This document shows, in pieces, positions 40,295 through 49,835 of a stretch of DNA of 64,000 bases; the stretch's first letter is position 1; each line of letters starts with the position of its first letter. A model generated the notes under the pieces. That model searched no databases. It had not been told where the DNA came from and was given only the letters and a program-made list of their open reading frames with translations. Source of the stretch: Halopiger aswanensis (GTDB lineage: Archaea; Halobacteriota; Halobacteria; Halobacteriales; Natrialbaceae); NCBI RefSeq assembly GCF_003610195.1, contig NZ_RAPO01000002.1:186001-250000 (forward strand). Direction: 5' to 3'. The position numbers and the translations under genes are program-made.

Positions 40295-40944
40295 TCGTCC
40301 TCGCCTCCGGTTTCGGATTCGTCGTCTTCGCTTCCGGATTCGGACTCGGACGCTGACTTCGGCACAATCTGTACCGCGAGCACGCCGTTTTTGATCGTCG
40401 CCCGTGCGCGCCGCTCGTCCCAAGGTACGTCGACGCGCTCGAGTTCGTGATCGGAGACGCCGATGACGAGCGTCGATCCGTCGAAGCCGACCGTCACCTC
40501 GTCGGGATCGACGCCGGCGACGTCGGCCGTGACGAGCAGTTCGTCGTCGTAGGCCCGCGTCGTCACGTGGTGGTCGCTCGAGGGGACCGACGAACTGTAC
40601 CGCCGGCCGGTCGGACCCGCTCGACCGTCGTCGCGGCGACTCGGTCGCTCCCGGTTGCGGTCGCGCCCGAACGGCGCCCGCTCACCGCTGCGCCTCGCAT
40701 CGTCCAGCAGGTCCTCTCCGGACCGGATCGAGACGTCGTAGTCGATCACGGAGCGATCGCCGCGGCGCCGACCGCTCGATCTGTACTCGTCGTCGCCATC
40801 ACCCTCGCCCGTCCCCTTCCGGTCGTCCTCGAGCGAGAGCAGGGCGTCGAGCAGGCTCGTGAGCCAGTGGTCGTCGCGCGACGCGTCTCGGTCGGGATCT
40901 CGATCTCGGTCCCGATCCCGGTCGTCCGATGGATTCTCGGTCAT
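40291..40944 (-). CDS. gvpH: gas vesicle protein GvpH (Hsp20-like)
   Basis: A 217-residue protein. It starts with a striking D-R-D-R-D-R-D repeat, then S-L-L-D-A-L-L-S-L, an Arg/Asp-rich linker, and an alpha-crystallin-like domain at about 125-200 (T-R-A-Y-D-D-E-L-L-V-T-A-D-V-A-G-V-D, then I-K-N-G-V-L-A-V-Q-I). GvpH is a small chaperone-like accessory protein. Its ATG shares a base with the gvpG stop (TAATG). Confidence 0.9.
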   Translation of the reverse strand: MTENPSDDRDRDRDRDPDRDASRDDHWLTSLLDALLSLEDDRKGTGEGDGDDEYRSSGRRRGDRSVIDYDVSIRSGEDLLDDARRSGERAPFGRDRNRERPSRRDDGRAGPTGRRYSSSVPSSDHHVTTRAYDDELLVTADVAGVDPDEVTVGFDGSTLVIGVSDHELERVDVPWDERRARATIKNGVLAVQIVPKSASESESGSEDDESETGGEDE

Positions 40945-41198
40945 TACGATTTCACCTCTACGCGGCCGCTCGCGAGTCGTTCGTGGACCTCTTGGGCGAA
41001 CTCGATCTCCGCCTCGAGTTCCTCCTTGCGGCGCCGGTACTCCTCCTCGGAGCGTTCGCCGAGTTCGTACAACAGTTGGTTCTCCTTGAGGTCGGCTTCC
41101 AGCGCCTCGAGGTCGTACATTTCGTCGAGCGCCATCGTGTGGAGCGTGTCGACGATGCCGACGAAGGGCCGGAACAGGAGGTCGTCGAGGATGAACAT
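40944..41198 (-). CDS. gvpG: gas vesicle protein GvpG
   Basis: An 84-residue protein. M-F-I-L-D-D-L-L-F-R-P-F-V-G-I at the start and the coiled-coil segment Y-E-L-G-E-R-S-E-E-E-Y-R-R-R-K-E-E-L-E identify GvpG. It is of normal length. It belongs to the F-to-M set thought to form the nucleation complex. It lies 50 bases after gvpF and overlaps gvpH. Confidence 0.93.
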   Translation of the reverse strand: MFILDDLLFRPFVGIVDTLHTMALDEMYDLEALEADLKENQLLYELGERSEEEYRRRKEELEAEIEFAQEVHERLASGRVEVKS

Positions 41199-41248
41199 GG
41201 GTTGGCTGTGTGTCTTGAGTCGCGTTCGATCGTTCGGTCGGCTGATCG

Positions 41249-41878
41249 TTACTGCTGGGCGCCGATTTTGACGTCGACGAAGCTGTACGGCGCGAACGGG
41301 CCCGTGTACCGGAACGTCAGGTCCTCGCGTTCCTCTTCCAGTCGCGCGACGGCCTCGTCGAACGCCTCGCGCTCGTCGCGGTCGACGAGGTAGGAGCGGT
41401 TGAGCACGAGCCGGTCGCTGAACAGGTCGTTCGGCACCGACTGAGCCGCGATCGGCTCGAGTTCGTCGGCGACGGTCTCTTCGACCGCGTCGGTGTCGAC
41501 GTCGGCGTCCTCGTCGCGGACGACCTTGAGCCCCAGTTCGAACCGGCCCTCGACGTCGTTCATCGCGCGCCGGAACGCGGGCCGTGCGCCCCGGAGGACG
41601 TTCTTCAGCGTGCGGTCGCTCTCGAAGGCCATCCCGAACTGCATCGGCACGACCGATCGGCCGCCGTCGTACTCCATGATCTCTCGGAGAACGTCGTCGT
41701 GGCGCTGTGCGTCCTCGTCCGTCTCCTCGGGATCGGTCGTATCGATGTCGGAGACGACGGCCCCGATGCGGCGATGCGAGATCGTGTAGACGCGGTCGGC
41801 GCCTCCGACGGCGTCGGTCTCGAACTCGATCGGTTCCGCCGTGCCGTCGATGATGCCGTAGACGTATCGGTTACTCAT
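41249..41878 (-). CDS. gvpF: gas vesicle protein GvpF
   Basis: A 209-residue protein of the GvpL/GvpF family. N-terminal Y-V-Y-G-I-I-D-G, central M-Q-F-G-M-A-F, and the final F-T... equivalent [12 protein letters not shown] are the family marks. GvpF binds GvpA and is the lead gene of this minus-strand operon. The start at 41878 (M-S-N-R-Y) is used; the frame is open to 41929. No gvpD or gvpE precedes it. Confidence 0.93.
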   Translation of the reverse strand: MSNRYVYGIIDGTAEPIEFETDAVGGADRVYTISHRRIGAVVSDIDTTDPEETDEDAQRHDDVLREIMEYDGGRSVVPMQFGMAFESDRTLKNVLRGARPAFRRAMNDVEGRFELGLKVVRDEDADVDTDAVEETVADELEPIAAQSVPNDLFSDRLVLNRSYLVDRDEREAFDEAVARLEEEREDLTFRYTGPFAPYSFVDVKIGAQQ

Positions 41879-42374
41879 CGGCGGATCACCCACATCGCGC
41901 TGTCGTCCGCGGTCGTCGGCCGCGACCACGCTGTGGTGCGTGCGCGCGACCGACTGTCCCCGCGGCTGCTACCGCTGTGGCTGCTGTCGGTCGGATCGTC
42001 GGCGTCGAAACGGATCGGTCGAGCGGATATCATGGGATGGCGAGGGAGTCGAATCGGTGTCGGCGCGACTCGAGGTCGCCGCAGCCGTCGAACGCCACCG
42101 CGCAGCACCGACCGGCTCGCGCGGGCGGACCGGCCTGGCGCCACCTGCGGGTAGTCGACCTCGAGCGACCGATCACGGTCGTCGTGTGCGTTTCATCACT
42201 CCGGGGTGTCACCGTGGTGCTTGCAGTCGCCGTGTGGGTCCGGGTAACCGCCACAATCGAGACCGCCGAATGCGCCGGGACGGACGACTCGAGGCTCGAC
42301 GCTCGAGTACGCGGCGTCTAGCTTGCAGACGCAGCGCCAGCCGTGTTACGACCCCGTCGAGAACCATGGGTCGT
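41879..42374. promoter_or_regulatory. divergent gvpF/gvpA control region
   Basis: About 495 bases, GC-rich, with no convincing gene on either strand. This is where the divergent gvp promoters must lie. I see no strong TATA box at the expected distance from either start; GTGTTACG at 42343-42350 is the best weak candidate for gvpA. The region is longer than needed for two promoters. Confidence 0.5.
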
Positions 42375-42662
42375 ATGGCACAACCACAACGAAGGCCCGA
42401 TTCCTCGAGTCTGGCGGAAGTACTGGACCGGATCCTCGACAAGGGCGTCGTCATCGACGTCTGGGCGCGGATCTCCGTCGTCGGGATCGAGCTACTGACG
42501 ATCGAGGCGCGCGTCGTGGTCGCCTCCGTGGACACGTTCCTGCACTACGCGGAGGAGATCGCAAAAATTGAGCAAGCGACCGCGGAGGGCGACCTCGAAG
42601 AACTGGAGGAGCTCGAGGTCGAACCGCGGCCCGAATCATCGCCACAGTCCGCCGCCGAATAA
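42375..42662 (+). CDS. gvpA: major gas vesicle structural protein GvpA
   Basis: A 95-residue hydrophobic protein that builds the ribs of the gas vesicle wall. The core [23 protein letters not shown] and [19 protein letters not shown] matches GvpA. Compared with the usual 76 residues it has Q-R-R inserted at the N-terminus and a 15-20 residue acidic tail. ATG 42366 is also in frame and adds three residues; M-A-Q-P at 42375 matches the family. gvpN follows after five bases, with no gvpC between. Confidence 0.95.
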   Translation: MAQPQRRPDSSSLAEVLDRILDKGVVIDVWARISVVGIELLTIEARVVVASVDTFLHYAEEIAKIEQATAEGDLEELEELEVEPRPESSPQSAAE

Positions 42663-42667
42663 TCCAC

Positions 42668-43699
42668 ATGGCCGACGACTCCGCGCGCAAGCGCAAGGTC
42701 CGCGGTCGGAAGATCAGGGACGACAGGTCCTCGAAGGAGGGACGGCGAGCGAAGAAGGAACTCGCGCGGAAGGCGTCGAACGCTCGGGAGCGCAACGGCG
42801 ACAGTCCCCTCTCGGATCCCAGCGAGGTCGAACCCGACCCGTTCATCGAAACCGACGCCGTGCAGTCGCTGCGCGGTCGTATCACGGGCTGGCTCGAGGC
42901 CGATCAGCCGGTTCACCTGATCGGCCCGACCGGCTGCGGGAAGACGGCGCTCGCGCTGTCGGCCGCCGCCGAGCGCGGCCGACCGGTCGTCTGGATCAAC
43001 GGTGACGAGGCGGTCGACACCGCAGCCCTCGTCGGCGACCACGCCGGCGGCGAGCGCTACAAGGAGGACGACCGCTTCGTCAGCGGCGTCAGCAAGCAGA
43101 CCGAGATCGTCCGCGAGCGGTGGGTCGACAACCCGCTGTCCGTCGCCGTCCAGGAGGGCGCGACGCTCGTCTACAACGAGTTCTCGCGCTCGGACCCCGC
43201 CGCCCACAACGTCCTGCTGTCGGTCTTCGAGGAGGGCGTCTTAGAGCGGCCGGGCAAGCGCGGCGACGACCGGTCGATCGACGTCCACCCCGAGTTCCGG
43301 GCGATCTTCACGTCCAACGACGTGGAGTACGCGGGCGTCCACCAGCAACAGGACGCCTTGCTCGACCGGTTCGTCGGCGTCCACGTCGACTACTACGACG
43401 ACGAGACCGAACGCGAGATCGTCCGGTCACACGTCGACCTCTCCGACGAGGGCGTCGAGGCGGTCGTCGACGCAACGCGTGCGCTGCGGGACGACCTCGA
43501 CATCGTCGTCGGGACCCGCGCGGCGATCACGGCCGCGAAGGGGCTGGCGGTTTTCGACGGCGACGGCAAAGAAAGCGAAAACGGCCAGTTCGACGACGAC
43601 CTGCTCGCGGAGGTCTTCACCGACGTCCTCTCGCCGAAGGTGACCGGCGACCAAACCGACGTCGACGACCTGCGATCGCGGATCCGCGAGGCGATCTGA
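42668..43699 (+). CDS. gvpN: gas vesicle AAA ATPase GvpN
   Basis: A 343-residue MoxR-type AAA+ protein. Walker A is G-P-T-G-C-G-K-T at residues 86-93. The segment N-E-F-S-R-S-D-P-A-A-H-N-V-L-L-S-V-F-E-E corresponds to Walker B and sensor regions, and I-F-T-S-N-D-V-E-Y-A-G-V-H follows. The first 45 residues are very basic (R-K-R-K-V-R-G-R-K) and look disordered. GvpN is needed for vesicles to enlarge beyond small bicones. Confidence 0.95.
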   Translation: MADDSARKRKVRGRKIRDDRSSKEGRRAKKELARKASNARERNGDSPLSDPSEVEPDPFIETDAVQSLRGRITGWLEADQPVHLIGPTGCGKTALALSAAAERGRPVVWINGDEAVDTAALVGDHAGGERYKEDDRFVSGVSKQTEIVRERWVDNPLSVAVQEGATLVYNEFSRSDPAAHNVLLSVFEEGVLERPGKRGDDRSIDVHPEFRAIFTSNDVEYAGVHQQQDALLDRFVGVHVDYYDDETEREIVRSHVDLSDEGVEAVVDATRALRDDLDIVVGTRAAITAAKGLAVFDGDGKESENGQFDDDLLAEVFTDVLSPKVTGDQTDVDDLRSRIREAI

Positions 43700-43799
43700 C
43701 GACGCGACCGGACTCGAGGCGAGGCGCACAGGTGTGCAAACGACAGCGATCGCGAACCGTACGAAACCCGAGGAAACAGCGACCACCAGGCCCGGACCA

Positions 43800-44378
43800 A
43801 TGGCCAACGCCGAAACACAGCAAACGACCGATCAGTGCAAGGCGCTCACCGCGGACGGCGAGCGCTGTTCACGTCCGGCCCAGGACGACGGGTTCTGCTT
43901 CCAACACGACGAGAGTGATCCAACCGTGAGCGACAGTCAAGCAGTCGAAGAGGAACAGGCCGACGAAGACGAACAGAGTGAGCAGGCGGCCGACGCCGAC
44001 CAAGAACAAGAAAGCGGAGAGGAACCCCGAAGCCGCGACCTCGGCGCCGACATGACCGCCGAGGAGAAAACCGACCCCGACGAGGTCGACGCGGACGTCG
44101 ACACCGATCACGAAGAGATCGAGGGCGTCCTCGCCGTTCGCCGCACCGTCCAATCGTCGGCGGGGGAACTCATCGGCCGCGAGTTCGACGCGGTCAGCGA
44201 GATCGCGCCGACCGACGACGGCTGGCGGGCCGTCGTCGAGGTCGTCGAACGCCGTGCCGTCCCCGACACGCAGGACATCATCGGCCGCTACGAGATCGAA
44301 CTCAACGAGAACGCGACCGTCCACGGCTACCGCCGCCTCGACCGCTACCGACGCGGGGATACGGCGGCGTTCGAGTAG
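43800..44378 (+). CDS. gvpO: gas vesicle protein GvpO with N-terminal Cys/His module
   Basis: A 192-residue protein. The C-terminal 85 residues (E-G-V-L-A-V-R-R-T-V-Q-S-S, W-R-A-V-V-E-V-V-E-R-R-A-V-P-D-T, Y-E-I-E-L) are the GvpO domain. The N-terminus carries C-K-A-L-T-A-D-G-E-R-C then F-C-F-Q-H, a likely zinc site of three Cys and one His found in other prokaryotic proteins. A Glu/Asp/Gln-rich linker of about 60 residues joins them. GvpO closes the gvpA operon. The ATG at 43800 is taken because upstream residues are not conserved-looking. Confidence 0.88.
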   Translation: MANAETQQTTDQCKALTADGERCSRPAQDDGFCFQHDESDPTVSDSQAVEEEQADEDEQSEQAADADQEQESGEEPRSRDLGADMTAEEKTDPDEVDADVDTDHEEIEGVLAVRRTVQSSAGELIGREFDAVSEIAPTDDGWRAVVEVVERRAVPDTQDIIGRYEIELNENATVHGYRRLDRYRRGDTAAFE

Positions 44379-44588
44379 TCACCGGCGGCATCGGACGGAA
44401 CCGTTCGGTGCTGACTGGCGCTCTCGACCCTCGTCGTTCTCGTCGTCCCGGTAGCGGTCGCTGTCGGTCTCTCGCTGCCTCGATTTTTGCCTTCCGGCCC
44501 TCGAACCTCGCCATCGCCCTGCCTTCTGGAGCAGACGAGCTGCGACCGCAACGTCGAAGTTCAACGGCAGCATCGATTCGACCCACCC

Positions 44589-44942
44589 GTGACCGATCGG
44601 TCTCGCTCGAGTTCCGACGCTCCGGCCGTTCGCGGCCTCGAGGTCGACGACGACACCCGCTGCGCGCACTACCACACCGACCGCGACGTCGTCGCCTTCC
44701 GGTTCGACTGCTGCGACGGCTACTTCCCCTGTTTTCGCTGCCACGAAGAACTGACCGATCACGAGGCCGTCCCGTGGTCCCGCGAGCGGTTCGACGAGCC
44801 GTCCGTGCTCTGTGGCGTCTGCCGGACCGAACTCACCGTGCCCGAGTATCTCGAGTGCGAGTATCAGTGTCCGTCCTGCGGGACTGCGTTCAACCCCGGC
44901 TGCGCGGCGCACGCCGAACTATACTTCGAGGTCGAGGAGTGA
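44589..44942 (+). CDS. CHY zinc finger protein
   Basis: A 117-residue zinc protein. The CHY signature is C-A-H-Y, then D-C-C, C-F-R-C-H, L-C-G-V-C, and Y-Q-C-P-S-C-G-T-A-F-N-P-G-C, with enough Cys and His for three zinc ions. Members are cytosolic and uncharacterised in archaea. The GTG at 44589 (V-T-D-R-S) is the likely start; the open frame extends upstream in a low-complexity region. It follows gvpO by 210 bases and is not clearly part of the cluster. Confidence 0.85.
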   Translation: MTDRSRSSSDAPAVRGLEVDDDTRCAHYHTDRDVVAFRFDCCDGYFPCFRCHEELTDHEAVPWSRERFDEPSVLCGVCRTELTVPEYLECEYQCPSCGTAFNPGCAAHAELYFEVEE

Positions 44943-44969
44943 CGAACTCACGAAACGCGAACCGGGCGC

Positions 44970-46565
44970 TCAGTCGTCCGCCGGCGACGGCATCGACGGC
45001 CGCGGCCCGTCGCCCTCCTCGAGCGCGCTGGACTCGCCGCGAATCGCCGCCTCGGCGTCCGCCGCGAGGTCGTTGACGACCGCACGGCCGTCGCGCTCGC
45101 GGACCACCAGGCCGTCGTCCTCGAGTGTGGAGAGGTGGTGCGAGACGGTGCTCGGATCGCGCTCGAGTGCCTCGGCGAGTCGGCCGTTGGGGACCGGCCC
45201 GAGGTCGGCCAGTGCCTCGAGCACGTCGCGTTTCGCCGAGTCGGCGAGCGCCGCGTGGAGCGCGGCGTCGGCTTCGTCCTCGGCGGTGAAGTACCGCCGC
45301 TTGCCGTCGATCGTAACCGAGGCGATCAGGCCTTCCTCCTCGAGAATTCGCACGTGGTGGCGCACGGTCGACAGCGAGACGTCCTGCCGGTCGCTCACCT
45401 CGGAGAGGTAGCAGCCGGGTTCCGCTCGGATCAGGTCGTAAATGGACTCACGGCGGTCGTTCTCGAGCGGATCGGAGTCGTCGTACCGGCTGTAGCCGAG
45501 GACGGAGAGGAGTTCGGCGGGCGCCAGCGAGAGGAGACGGCGGAGCCACCGCCTCTGGGTCGAGTGCAGCCAGTTCGTCGCGAGGTTGCTCGCGGTGCCG
45601 CCGAGGCCCGCGCCTGTTCCGGCGCCAGCCCCAGCGCCAGCTCCAGCGCCTGCTCCGGCGCTCGAGGCCCCCGCAGCGGCCGCACTCGAGGCCGTAATCG
45701 TCCCCATGAGTCCGACGAGCACCGCGTCCGCCGCCGTCCCGCCGTTCGACGACGGTGGCGGCGAACCGGCGTCGGACTGCGCGTTCGAATCCGATTCGCC
45801 GGTCGACCCCGCCGCAGTCGACCGCTGTCCGGAGCCGGCGGCCGCCGATCCGCGGCCGTTCGCTCCAGTACCCGGCTCCCCGGACTCGAGTCCGGCCGAC
45901 GCGTTCAGCATCGTGTTCTCGGAACCGATCACGCCGAGCGTCACGCCGACCCGGGCGTCCGTCTCGAGGAGCGCGGTATCGTCGATCGTCGACGTCGTAT
46001 TCTCAACCTCCTCGACGGAGTCCTCGAGTTCGGCCGTCGTTTCGTTCGTGGTATTCTCGAGCGGCTCGGTGACGTCGTCCGTCGCGTTCTCGAGTCCGTC
46101 GGTCGTCTCGTTCGTGGTGGACTCGAAACCTTCGGACGTCTCAGTTGTCGCGTCCTCGAGGCTCTCCGTCGTCTCCTCGAGGTCGTCGAGGTCCGTTTCA
46201 GCATCATCGGACTCGGTGTCGCTGCCGTTCGATGAGCTATCGGTATCCTCGAGCGAATCGTCCGGTTCGCTATCGTTGATCGACCCGTCGGTCTCGTCGC
46301 TCGTCGTGGTATTGTCGATCGAGCCGTCGGTTTCCGTTTCACCGTCGACGAGCGAGTCGTTGGTATCGCCGTCAGACGCCCCCTCGAGCGTCGTCTCGTC
46401 CTCGATCCCATCGGTGAGCGACGCGCTGATCCCGTCGCTCACTGACTCGGTTGACGGTTCACCGTCGGATAACGGAACGCCGGCCGCGGGCGCCGCGAAT
46501 CCGCCGATCAGGGCGAGGGCAGCGACGACGATCGCGATCGCTCGCGTCGACGGCCTCGAGTACAT
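44970..46565 (-). CDS. membrane-anchored regulator with tandem winged helices and repeat ectodomain
   Basis: A 531-residue protein. Residues 9-30 are a signal/anchor helix. Residues 31-275 are extracellular, Asp/Glu/Thr/Ser-rich, with many N-x-T/S sequons. Within them, Leu/Phe recurs exactly every 11 residues at 136, 147, 158, 169 and 180, a hendecad coiled coil. Residues 279-322 are hydrophobic then Ala-Gly repeats, a likely second transmembrane helix. The cytosolic part has two winged helices, at about 370-430 (S-L-S-T-V-R-H-H-V-R-I-L-E-E-E-G-L) and 437-500 (D-P-S-T-V-S-H-H-L-S-T-L-E-D-D-G-L). It should read an external signal and act on DNA. The target is unknown. Confidence 0.82.
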   Translation of the reverse strand: MYSRPSTRAIAIVVAALALIGGFAAPAAGVPLSDGEPSTESVSDGISASLTDGIEDETTLEGASDGDTNDSLVDGETETDGSIDNTTTSDETDGSINDSEPDDSLEDTDSSSNGSDTESDDAETDLDDLEETTESLEDATTETSEGFESTTNETTDGLENATDDVTEPLENTTNETTAELEDSVEEVENTTSTIDDTALLETDARVGVTLGVIGSENTMLNASAGLESGEPGTGANGRGSAAAGSGQRSTAAGSTGESDSNAQSDAGSPPPSSNGGTAADAVLVGLMGTITASSAAAAGASSAGAGAGAGAGAGAGTGAGLGGTASNLATNWLHSTQRRWLRRLLSLAPAELLSVLGYSRYDDSDPLENDRRESIYDLIRAEPGCYLSEVSDRQDVSLSTVRHHVRILEEEGLIASVTIDGKRRYFTAEDEADAALHAALADSAKRDVLEALADLGPVPNGRLAEALERDPSTVSHHLSTLEDDGLVVRERDGRAVVNDLAADAEAAIRGESSALEEGDGPRPSMPSPADD

Positions 46566-46730
46566 GGCGTATCCGTCCCTGCGAGAGCGATCGTAATACG
46601 CTTTTCCGGTTTCGTGACTGTCAGCAGAGCGAGTAGATTCGACGCGAGAGCCGACTGACCGGCTCCGAAACAGGTCGGCGGAGCGGCCGATCCAGCAAGG
46701 TATTTCCGCGTCGGGCGGCGGAATTCGAGT

Positions 46731-49496
46731 ATGGATCCGGCGCTTGGCCCTCCCGAGGAGATGGCCGAGAAACGCGACGAGTTGACGCCGATGATGCGTC
46801 AGTACCACGATCTCTGCGAGCGCTACGACGACGCGATCGTCCTCTTCCAGGTCGGCGATTTCTACGAAACCTTCTGCGGTGCGGCGGAGCGAACGGCGCG
46901 GGTGCTGGAGGTCGCTCTGACCAGCCGCGAGGACTCGACCGGCGAGTACCCGATGGCCGGCATCCCGATCGACAACGCCGAGTCGTACATCGAAGAACTG
47001 CTGGAAGCCGGCTACCGGGTCGCCGTCGCCGACCAGGTCGAAGAGCCCGGCGAGACCTCGGGGGTCGTCGAGCGGGCCGTCACGCGGGTCATCACGCCGG
47101 GCACGCTCACCGAGGACGAACTGCTGGCCAGCGACGACAACAACTTCGTCGCGGCCGTCGCCCGCGGCCCCGACAACGGCGACTCGGGTCCCGACGCCGA
47201 ACTCGCGCTGGCCCTGCTCGACGTCTCGACCGGCGACTTCCTCGCGACGAGTTCGACCTCGAGCGAGTCCATCGCGGACGAAGTGAGCCGATTCGATCCC
47301 GCCGAGGCCGTCGTCGGGCCGGACGCGCCGACGGAACTGTTCCCGGCCGAGTGCATGGTCACGCCGTACGACGAGCGGACGTTCGACCGCGAGCGCGCGG
47401 GCGAGAAGCTCGCGACGTACTTTCGGAACCCCGACGCCTTGCTGGCCAGCGACGCCGAGATTCGGGCCTGCGGGTCGCTGCTGTCCTACGCGGAGTACGT
47501 CCGCGGCGGCGCACACGAGGGCGAGCGCGGCGAGGAGGACGACGCCGAGGAGCGCGACCCGGCTAACGAACCGCAGGACGGCAACCCCCTCGAGTACATC
47601 ACCCACCTCACGCGGTACGACCCCCGCGAGTACCTCCTGCTCGACGCCGTCGCGCTGCGCAGCCTCGAACTGTTCGAACCCCGGACCGTTCACGGGCGCG
47701 ACGACGCGACGCTGGTCGGCGTCCTCGACGAGACCGCAAGCGCCCTGGGCGGGCGAAAGCTGCGCGACTGGCTCCGGCGGCCGCTGCTCGAGCCCGAGCG
47801 GATCGAGGCGCGGCTCGATGCGGTGGAAGAACTGACGAGCGCCGTCCAGACCCGCGAGCAACTCCACGAACTGCTGCGGGAGGTCTACGACTTAGAGCGG
47901 CTGATCGGCCGCATCTCCCGCGAGCGAGCGAACGCGCGGGACCTGCGCTCGCTGCGGGACACGCTGGCGGTCGTCCCCGACATCCGCGCGGAGATCGCCG
48001 ACGCGGACTGCGAGCGGCTCCGGCGGCTCCACGAGAGCCTCGATCCGCTGGCCGACGTACGCGAACTGATCGACGACGCCGTCGTCGAAGATCCGCCGAT
48101 CGAGATCACCGAGGGCGGGATCATCGCCGAAGGGTACGACGACGACCTCGACGAGCTACGGTCGACCGCCCGCGACGGCAAGCAGTGGATCGACAACTTG
48201 GAGGAACGCGAGCGCGAGCGCACCGGGATCGACTCGCTGAAGGTCGGCCACAACTCCGTCCACGGCTACTACATCGAGGTGACGAACCCGAACCTCGATG
48301 CGGTGCCCGACGACTACCAGCGCCGTCAGACCCTGAAGAACTCCGAGCGGTTCGTCACGCCCGAACTCAAGGAGCGCGAGGACGAGATCGTCGGCGCCCA
48401 GCAGCGCGCGGACGACCTCGAGTACGAACTCTTCCGAGAGGTCCGCCGCGGGGTCGCCGAGGAGGTCGAGCGCGTCCAGCACCTCGCCGACGCGCTCGCC
48501 ACCCTCGACGCGCTGGTCTCGCTGGCGACGGCCGCGGCGCAGTACGACTACTGTCGGCCCGACATTCTCGAGCGCGGCGACGGAAGCGACGGCGGTGGTA
48601 CCGGCGTCGACGGACGCGTCCTCGAGATCGAGGGCGGGCGCCACCCCGTCGTCGAGCGCACGCAGGAGTCGTTCGTCCCGAACGATGCGCACTTCACAGA
48701 CGACCGCCGGCTGGCAGTCATCACGGGCCCGAACATGTCGGGCAAGTCGACCTACATGCGCCAGGTCGCCCAGATCGTCCTGCTCGCGCAGGTCGGCAGC
48801 TTCGTCCCAGCCAGATCGGCCCGATTGACGCCCGTCGACCGGATCTTCACCCGCGTCGGCGCCAGCGACGACATCGCCGGCGGCCGCTCGACGTTCATGG
48901 TTGAGATGGACGAACTCGCGACGATCCTGCGCGAGGCCGACGAAAACTCGCTCGTACTGCTGGACGAAGTCGGCCGGGGCACCTCGACCGCCGACGGGAT
49001 GGCCATCGCACAGGCGATCACCGAACACCTCCACGACGCTGTCGGCGCGACGACGCTCTTTGCGACCCACCACCACCCGCTGACCGAACTCGCCGACGAC
49101 CTCGAGGGCGCGTTCACGCTCCACTTCGAAGTCGACCAGGAAGACGGCGAGGTCGTCTTCTACCACGAGATCGCACCCGGTGCAGCGACCGGCTCCTACG
49201 GCGTCGAGGTCGCGACCGCGGCTGGCGTCCCCGAGGATGTGGTCGAGCGCTCGCGGGAACTGGTCGCCGAAGCGGCTGACGAGGACACGCTCGAGGGGGC
49301 GGACGGGACGGCCGACTCGAGTCCGGATGCGCCGATCGAGGCCGGCGACGAAACCGACGCCGCGCCGGCGACCGCCGACGGCGGCGACGTGCCGACCGAC
49401 GTCGCTGCCGAACTCCGCGGGCTCGACCTCGCTCACCTCACGCCCGTCGAAGCGCTGACGGAACTCGATCGGCTGAAGCGACTGCTCGAGGAGTGA
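46731..49496 (+). CDS. mutS: DNA mismatch repair protein MutS
   Basis: A 921-residue MutS1-type protein. The mismatch-reading F-Y-E is at residues 44-46 (G-D-F-Y-E-T-F). Connector, lever and clamp domains follow; a 20-residue acidic insertion occurs near residue 265. The ATPase has Walker [10 protein letters not shown] at 666-674, Walker [13 protein letters not shown], and T-H-H-H. The C-terminus has an Ala/Asp linker, then the helical [17 protein letters not shown] end. No mutL is adjacent here. A TATA-like GGTATTT at 46700 supports the start. Confidence 0.95.
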   Translation: MDPALGPPEEMAEKRDELTPMMRQYHDLCERYDDAIVLFQVGDFYETFCGAAERTARVLEVALTSREDSTGEYPMAGIPIDNAESYIEELLEAGYRVAVADQVEEPGETSGVVERAVTRVITPGTLTEDELLASDDNNFVAAVARGPDNGDSGPDAELALALLDVSTGDFLATSSTSSESIADEVSRFDPAEAVVGPDAPTELFPAECMVTPYDERTFDRERAGEKLATYFRNPDALLASDAEIRACGSLLSYAEYVRGGAHEGERGEEDDAEERDPANEPQDGNPLEYITHLTRYDPREYLLLDAVALRSLELFEPRTVHGRDDATLVGVLDETASALGGRKLRDWLRRPLLEPERIEARLDAVEELTSAVQTREQLHELLREVYDLERLIGRISRERANARDLRSLRDTLAVVPDIRAEIADADCERLRRLHESLDPLADVRELIDDAVVEDPPIEITEGGIIAEGYDDDLDELRSTARDGKQWIDNLEERERERTGIDSLKVGHNSVHGYYIEVTNPNLDAVPDDYQRRQTLKNSERFVTPELKEREDEIVGAQQRADDLEYELFREVRRGVAEEVERVQHLADALATLDALVSLATAAAQYDYCRPDILERGDGSDGGGTGVDGRVLEIEGGRHPVVERTQESFVPNDAHFTDDRRLAVITGPNMSGKSTYMRQVAQIVLLAQVGSFVPARSARLTPVDRIFTRVGASDDIAGGRSTFMVEMDELATILREADENSLVLLDEVGRGTSTADGMAIAQAITEHLHDAVGATTLFATHHHPLTELADDLEGAFTLHFEVDQEDGEVVFYHEIAPGAATGSYGVEVATAAGVPEDVVERSRELVAEAADEDTLEGADGTADSSPDAPIEAGDETDAAPATADGGDVPTDVAAELRGLDLAHLTPVEALTELDRLKRLLEE

Positions 49497-49575
49497 GTCT
49501 CACGGCAGAGTGCGATAGCTTCCACGATCCGCCGGTTTCCGGTGATCGCCGTCCCGAAGTGGCGTCCGTTCCGCT

Positions 49576-49767
49576 CTACTGCTCCGGTCGTAGCCCGGCG
49601 ACCACCCCGTAGAATCCGATGATGACGCCTCCTGCCATCCACGTCGTCATATTACCTATAAGGTCCCACTCGGAGAGGAAATACGTGTCTGATACCGAAT
49701 GGAACCCTCCAAACAGCACTAGTGTAATTCCGACAAGCTCGACGAGTATCGCTTTTTGTGTATTCAT
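49576..49767 (-). CDS. 63-residue two-TM membrane protein
   Basis: Two hydrophobic helices at about residues 7-23 (I-L-V-E-L-V-G-I-T-L-V-L-F-G-G) and 37-58 (G-N-M-T-T-W-M-A-G-G-V-I-I-G-F). Base composition is clearly more AT-rich than its neighbours, with codons such as ATA and TTA, so it may be a recent arrival or under relaxed selection. No family is recognised. It is convergent to mutS. Confidence 0.6.
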   Translation of the reverse strand: MNTQKAILVELVGITLVLFGGFHSVSDTYFLSEWDLIGNMTTWMAGGVIIGFYGVVAGLRPEQ

Positions 49768-49835
49768 CTCTGGAACTAATTCAGTAGGTGTTGGTTATCG
49801 ATCTTCGTACCACGAACCACAGGGGCCGCTCGCAG

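Noticed and set aside
44970-47867. A 965-residue minus-strand protein overlapping mutS
   Set aside because: The part above 46565 is the shadow of mutS. The signal/anchor helix and a TATA box mark 46565 as the start.
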